DNA of 64,000 bases, from contig JANXAL010000045.1 of NCBI GenBank assembly GCA_025062325.1, positions 62,001-126,000 of the forward strand, in the 5' to 3' direction. The notes beneath the pieces are model-generated. The model was not told where the DNA came from and searched no databases. It saw only the letters and a list, made by a program, of their open reading frames with translations. This DNA comes from Roseiflexus sp. GTDB lineage: Bacteria > Chloroflexota > Chloroflexia > Chloroflexales > Roseiflexaceae. Both the position numbers and the translations under genes were made by a program. Positions 61,700-64,000 of the stretch are shown here, piece by piece. Every line of letters begins with the position of its first letter. The stretch's first letter is position 1.

Positions 61700-62061
61700 C
61701 AGATCGAATAAAGAAGAGATGCGACCGGTTGCGCTTAAGCGGCTCTTTGGAAATGTTCGGGAAGGTCGCTTTTAAGCGAGTCGAAGCGCATCATCCCAGC
61801 AAAAAGGGCGTGAGCGTGCTTCAGCGACTTCGGGAGGGTGCGAACCGAAGGCCCAGCGTGTCTGGGATCTCGCCACAATGCCTGTCAGGGAACACCTGTT
61901 CACAGGGTGAACTTGACTGTTGCGTGCGTTAGGCGTTTCGAGTGAGCACAGCGCCCGCTGTGTTGTGTAAGCGGGGTGGTGCTGCAGCTTGTGGTCAACC
62001 CGTCCCGGCGTGGTCACTGACCGTGTCCGGACGGGTTCCTTGCCTTAGAGAGGAGGAGCCA
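61700..62061 (+). other. Long structured leader or candidate ncRNA
   Basis: About 360 nt between the promoter and GTG 62062. Inverted pairs include CTTCGG/CCGAAG, CCCAG/CTGGG, GTTCAC/GTGAAC and a final AACCCGTCC/GGACGGGTT (61999-62039), which ends just before the AGGAGG site. A short frame of 18 codons (ATG 61719, MRPVALKRLFGNVREGRF) with a purine-rich lead is possible as a leader peptide. No known riboswitch class was recognised. Confidence 0.45.
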
Positions 62062-64000
62062 GTGACCACGAAAATGAGCGCAGATCGTTCTCTCCATGGA
62101 CTTTCAAATGGCCTGGCGCTGCAGAATAACGGCGCCAAGCCATCGTCGCCGGCAACGGTTTGCAGTGACTCGATCCGAGCGCTTATCAACCGTGTGCTGC
62201 CAAAGGTTAATGAATGGCGTGAGCATCTGACGGTCAGCATCGGGCGAGCGACAGAACTGACCGGTCTCAAGGATACTCAGATTCGCTATTTTGAAGAACT
62301 CTACCGCCAGGATCGCGCTGCTGCCGCTCATCCCGGCACGACCCGCTCCTATTCGCTGGCCGATCTCCGCCGGCTCGCAGTGTTCGCCGAGCTGCTGAAG
62401 GAGGGGTACCGGCCGGCGCAGGCAACGGAGATTGTTCGTTCATTTGCAGACATTATCGACCAGAGTGCGGCGTATACCATTGTCGATGCATTGCATCGGG
62501 AAGGTGACGCAATCACCGACGGCTTCCTGCTTTCGCGTCTGGCGAGCCAGATTATTTTTGCAGCCCAGCGCGAACTCCGCGAACGCCTGCCGGATGCTCA
62601 GATCATTACCATGTTCCTCGTCGAGCGACATATCGATGCATCCTCGACAGCGGAGCTTGAGCGTATTGGAAAAGATCTCGCCGCTCACCCGCAGGATGTG
62701 CTTGTCGCCGTCGACCGCGCTGCTGTTGTGGGGGAGACGCTCGATAGCAGCGAGAGCGTATGGAATGATGATGAGAGCAGCATTGTGCTCTTCTACAGCC
62801 GCGATCCATGGATCGTGCCCGTGCCGAATGATGCGCAGTTCTGTTGTTACCGTCCGCCGTCGGCGCCGGATGCGACGGTCGTTTTTATGGTGCAGTCCGC
62901 CGCCCAGGGCGCTCTGCCAGCGAATCTCACCGTGACTACACCTGCGCGCGATCATCTCCTCGACTGGATGGTACGCATGTGTCGCGCGATTTTCCCAGAG
63001 TTCCGTCAGGCGACACGCACGCACAACTATCGGTATCGCTCCGACGGCTATCGCCTGGCGCACACGCGCGAAACGCTGAACCGCCTGATGTATCGCGTGC
63101 GTGATTTGATTTTCGGCGATGACGCAGACGCAAGCATGGCATGTTTGCTTCTGCCAGATGATCTTTACAAACCGGCGTATCTGTCGATCCTGGCGCACGC
63201 CGGGTATCCTGACGAGGTGGCGCGTCGCGCTAGGCTGAGCCTCTACGGTGAAGGCGATGGGTTGAGCGGTCGTGCGTTCAATGAGCGTGAGCCGTTTCTG
63301 ACCCGTGATGCCGCCCATGATATGCGCGTCTTCGGTGCGCAAGACGAGCGCTGCCAGGTGGCGCTTGCCGTTCCGCTCCTTTCTCATTGGGATACGCATC
63401 CGTTTGGAGTGCTCTATCTGGCGTCGCAACGGCCCGCTTCCACGCTTTTGAGCGAGACCGCCTTCGTGGCTTTGGTGTTTGGCAATATTCTCAGCGAACT
63501 GCTGGGACGCTGGTGGCTGACGCGCCTGCGCCGTAAGCATGATGATCTGCTGCACACCTATGTGGCAGAATATGTGCGCTGGTTCGACGGAATGGACATG
63601 CATGGACCTGAGTTTCACAAGGGTCTGCAGCAGATCGAGCAGATCTGGGATCGGATTACAGCAACGATCAGCAACGCAGGAAATGCGCGAGCAGTTATTG
63701 AACGTCTGTCGCGTCAGTATGTGACCCTGGCAGTGCTCGACATTGATCGCAGCCGCCGTCGGCATCGCGGCGATGAGCCGTTCCTGCTTGCTGCGCAGCG
63801 CCACGTCCATCAGGCAATTACGCAGATCTTGCCTGGTGTTCAGGGATACTGGTTCAAGAACGACCATACTTTGCTGGTGCTCGATGGCTGTACACTTGAA
63901 GAAGCAATTGTCCTGGTTCGACGGATCGCTAGCCGAGTGCAGATGGTGCCGGTCGTCGTCGCTGGCAGAACTGAACGTACTACGATCACGATCAGCGCCG
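62062..64000 (+). CDS. MerR-like HTH / GAF / degenerate GGDEF-like regulator (3' end outside window)
   Basis: Frame open from GTG 62062 to the window end (646 codons). A MerR-like DNA-binding domain occupies about residues 50-120: SIGRATELTGLKDTQIRYFE and TTRSYSLADLRRLAVFAELL. A GAF-type sensor follows near 350-475: YRVRDLIFGDD, GEGDGLSGRAFNEREPFLTR and ALAVPLLSHWDTHPFGVLYL. The last part, VTLAVLDIDRSRRRHRGDEP, resembles a GGDEF domain but lacks the GG(D/E)EF signature. It probably is a signal-sensing transcription regulator. AGAGGAGGAGCC precedes GTG; an ATG at 62074 is a later alternative. Confidence 0.8.
   Translation, partial: MTTKMSADRSLHGLSNGLALQNNGAKPSSPATVCSDSIRALINRVLPKVNEWREHLTVSIGRATELTGLKDTQIRYFEELYRQDRAAAAHPGTTRSYSLADLRRLAVFAELLKEGYRPAQATEIVRSFADIIDQSAAYTIVDALHREGDAITDGFLLSRLASQIIFAAQRELRERLPDAQIITMFLVERHIDASSTAELERIGKDLAAHPQDVLVAVDRAAVVGETLDSSESVWNDDESSIVLFYSRDPWIVPVPNDAQFCCYRPPSAPDATVVFMVQSAAQGALPANLTVTTPARDHLLDWMVRMCRAIFPEFRQATRTHNYRYRSDGYRLAHTRETLNRLMYRVRDLIFGDDADASMACLLLPDDLYKPAYLSILAHAGYPDEVARRARLSLYGEGDGLSGRAFNEREPFLTRDAAHDMRVFGAQDERCQVALAVPLLSHWDTHPFGVLYLASQRPASTLLSETAFVALVFGNILSELLGRWWLTRLRRKHDDLLHTYVAEYVRWFDGMDMHGPEFHKGLQQIEQIWDRITATISNAGNARAVIERLSRQYVTLAVLDIDRSRRRHRGDEPFLLAAQRHVHQAITQILPGVQGYWFKNDHTLLVLDGCTLEEAIVLVRRIASRVQMVPVVVAGRTERTTITISA

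Noticed and set aside
61729-61932. 67-aa frame in the leader region
   Set aside because: Poor start context, no similarity, and it lies across inverted repeats better explained as structured RNA.
61700-62000. RNase P, SRP, tmRNA or 6S RNA in the leader
   Set aside because: Checked by eye for the conserved core words of these RNAs; none matched convincingly.

Overview
The window looks like chromosomal DNA of a filamentous anoxygenic phototroph of the Chloroflexota, most like Roseiflexus. This is inferred from the GC-rich coding style, the gene set ([NiFe] uptake hydrogenase, caspase/NACHT proteins, secreted repeat-domain glycosidases, a Csx11-type CRISPR operon) and intergenic regions packed with short dispersed repeats. 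No database search was possible. No rRNA, transposase or CRISPR array was seen.

Layout. 1-4052: 3' part of a membrane-bound [NiFe] hydrogenase operon (small subunit, large subunit, cytochrome b, maturation protease). 4291-6632: hflX and an overlapping alpha/beta hydrolase. 7033-13244: a probable conflict system made of a small EACC1-like protein and a very large caspase-NACHT-repeat protein broken by one in-frame amber codon. 13491-25677: housekeeping and envelope genes (SPOUT methyltransferase fusion, PHP phosphoesterase with GT4, VTT membrane protein with GT2, mscL, an unusually long mutS, ICMT-like methyltransferase, ygfZ, Uma2 nuclease). 25950-29679: two tandem paralogous secreted glycosidases. 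29878-35327: HtrA protease, AI-2E transporter, RNA 2',3'-cyclic phosphodiesterase, polyphosphate kinase. 35916-37265: a secreted protein broken by a second amber codon. 37567-37821: tRNA-Arg, tRNA-Ser and a terminator. 38030-39769: a compact cyclophilin/acyltransferase/DUF1405 operon.

40020-50640 is the most interesting region. It is a type III CRISPR effector operon (Cmr1, a Cmr6-like RAMP, a Csx11/Cas10-like large subunit, Cmr4, a Cmr5-like small subunit and a Cas5-like RAMP). Between Cmr1 and the next RAMP it carries an ABC/OLD-type ATPase and a TOPRIM-like protein, each joined to its neighbours by 4-base ATGA overlaps. An MNT nucleotidyltransferase flanked by two apparent HEPN remnants interrupts the operon. 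There is no Cas6, Cas1, Cas2 or array, and the large subunit shows no GGDD cyclase motif.

50816-52373 holds a decayed membrane-NACHT pseudogene and a six-unit tandem array of about 94 bp per unit. 52488-62061 has a GH13 enzyme, secreted and lipoprotein genes, a cyclic-nucleotide-domain protein, a sortase, a GNAT, a Crp/Fnr regulator and an SDR. 62062 to the end is a MerR-GAF regulator that runs out of the window, preceded by a near-consensus promoter and a leader of about 360 nt rich in inverted repeats.

Several dispersed repeat families (CACGGAT palindromes, GTTCAACCTTCC decamers, ACCCTTGAGGTC elements, polypyrimidine tracts, GAGTGACGAGTGATGAG runs) occupy nearly every gap over 200 bp. In at least three genes repeat sequence forms the last codons and stop.
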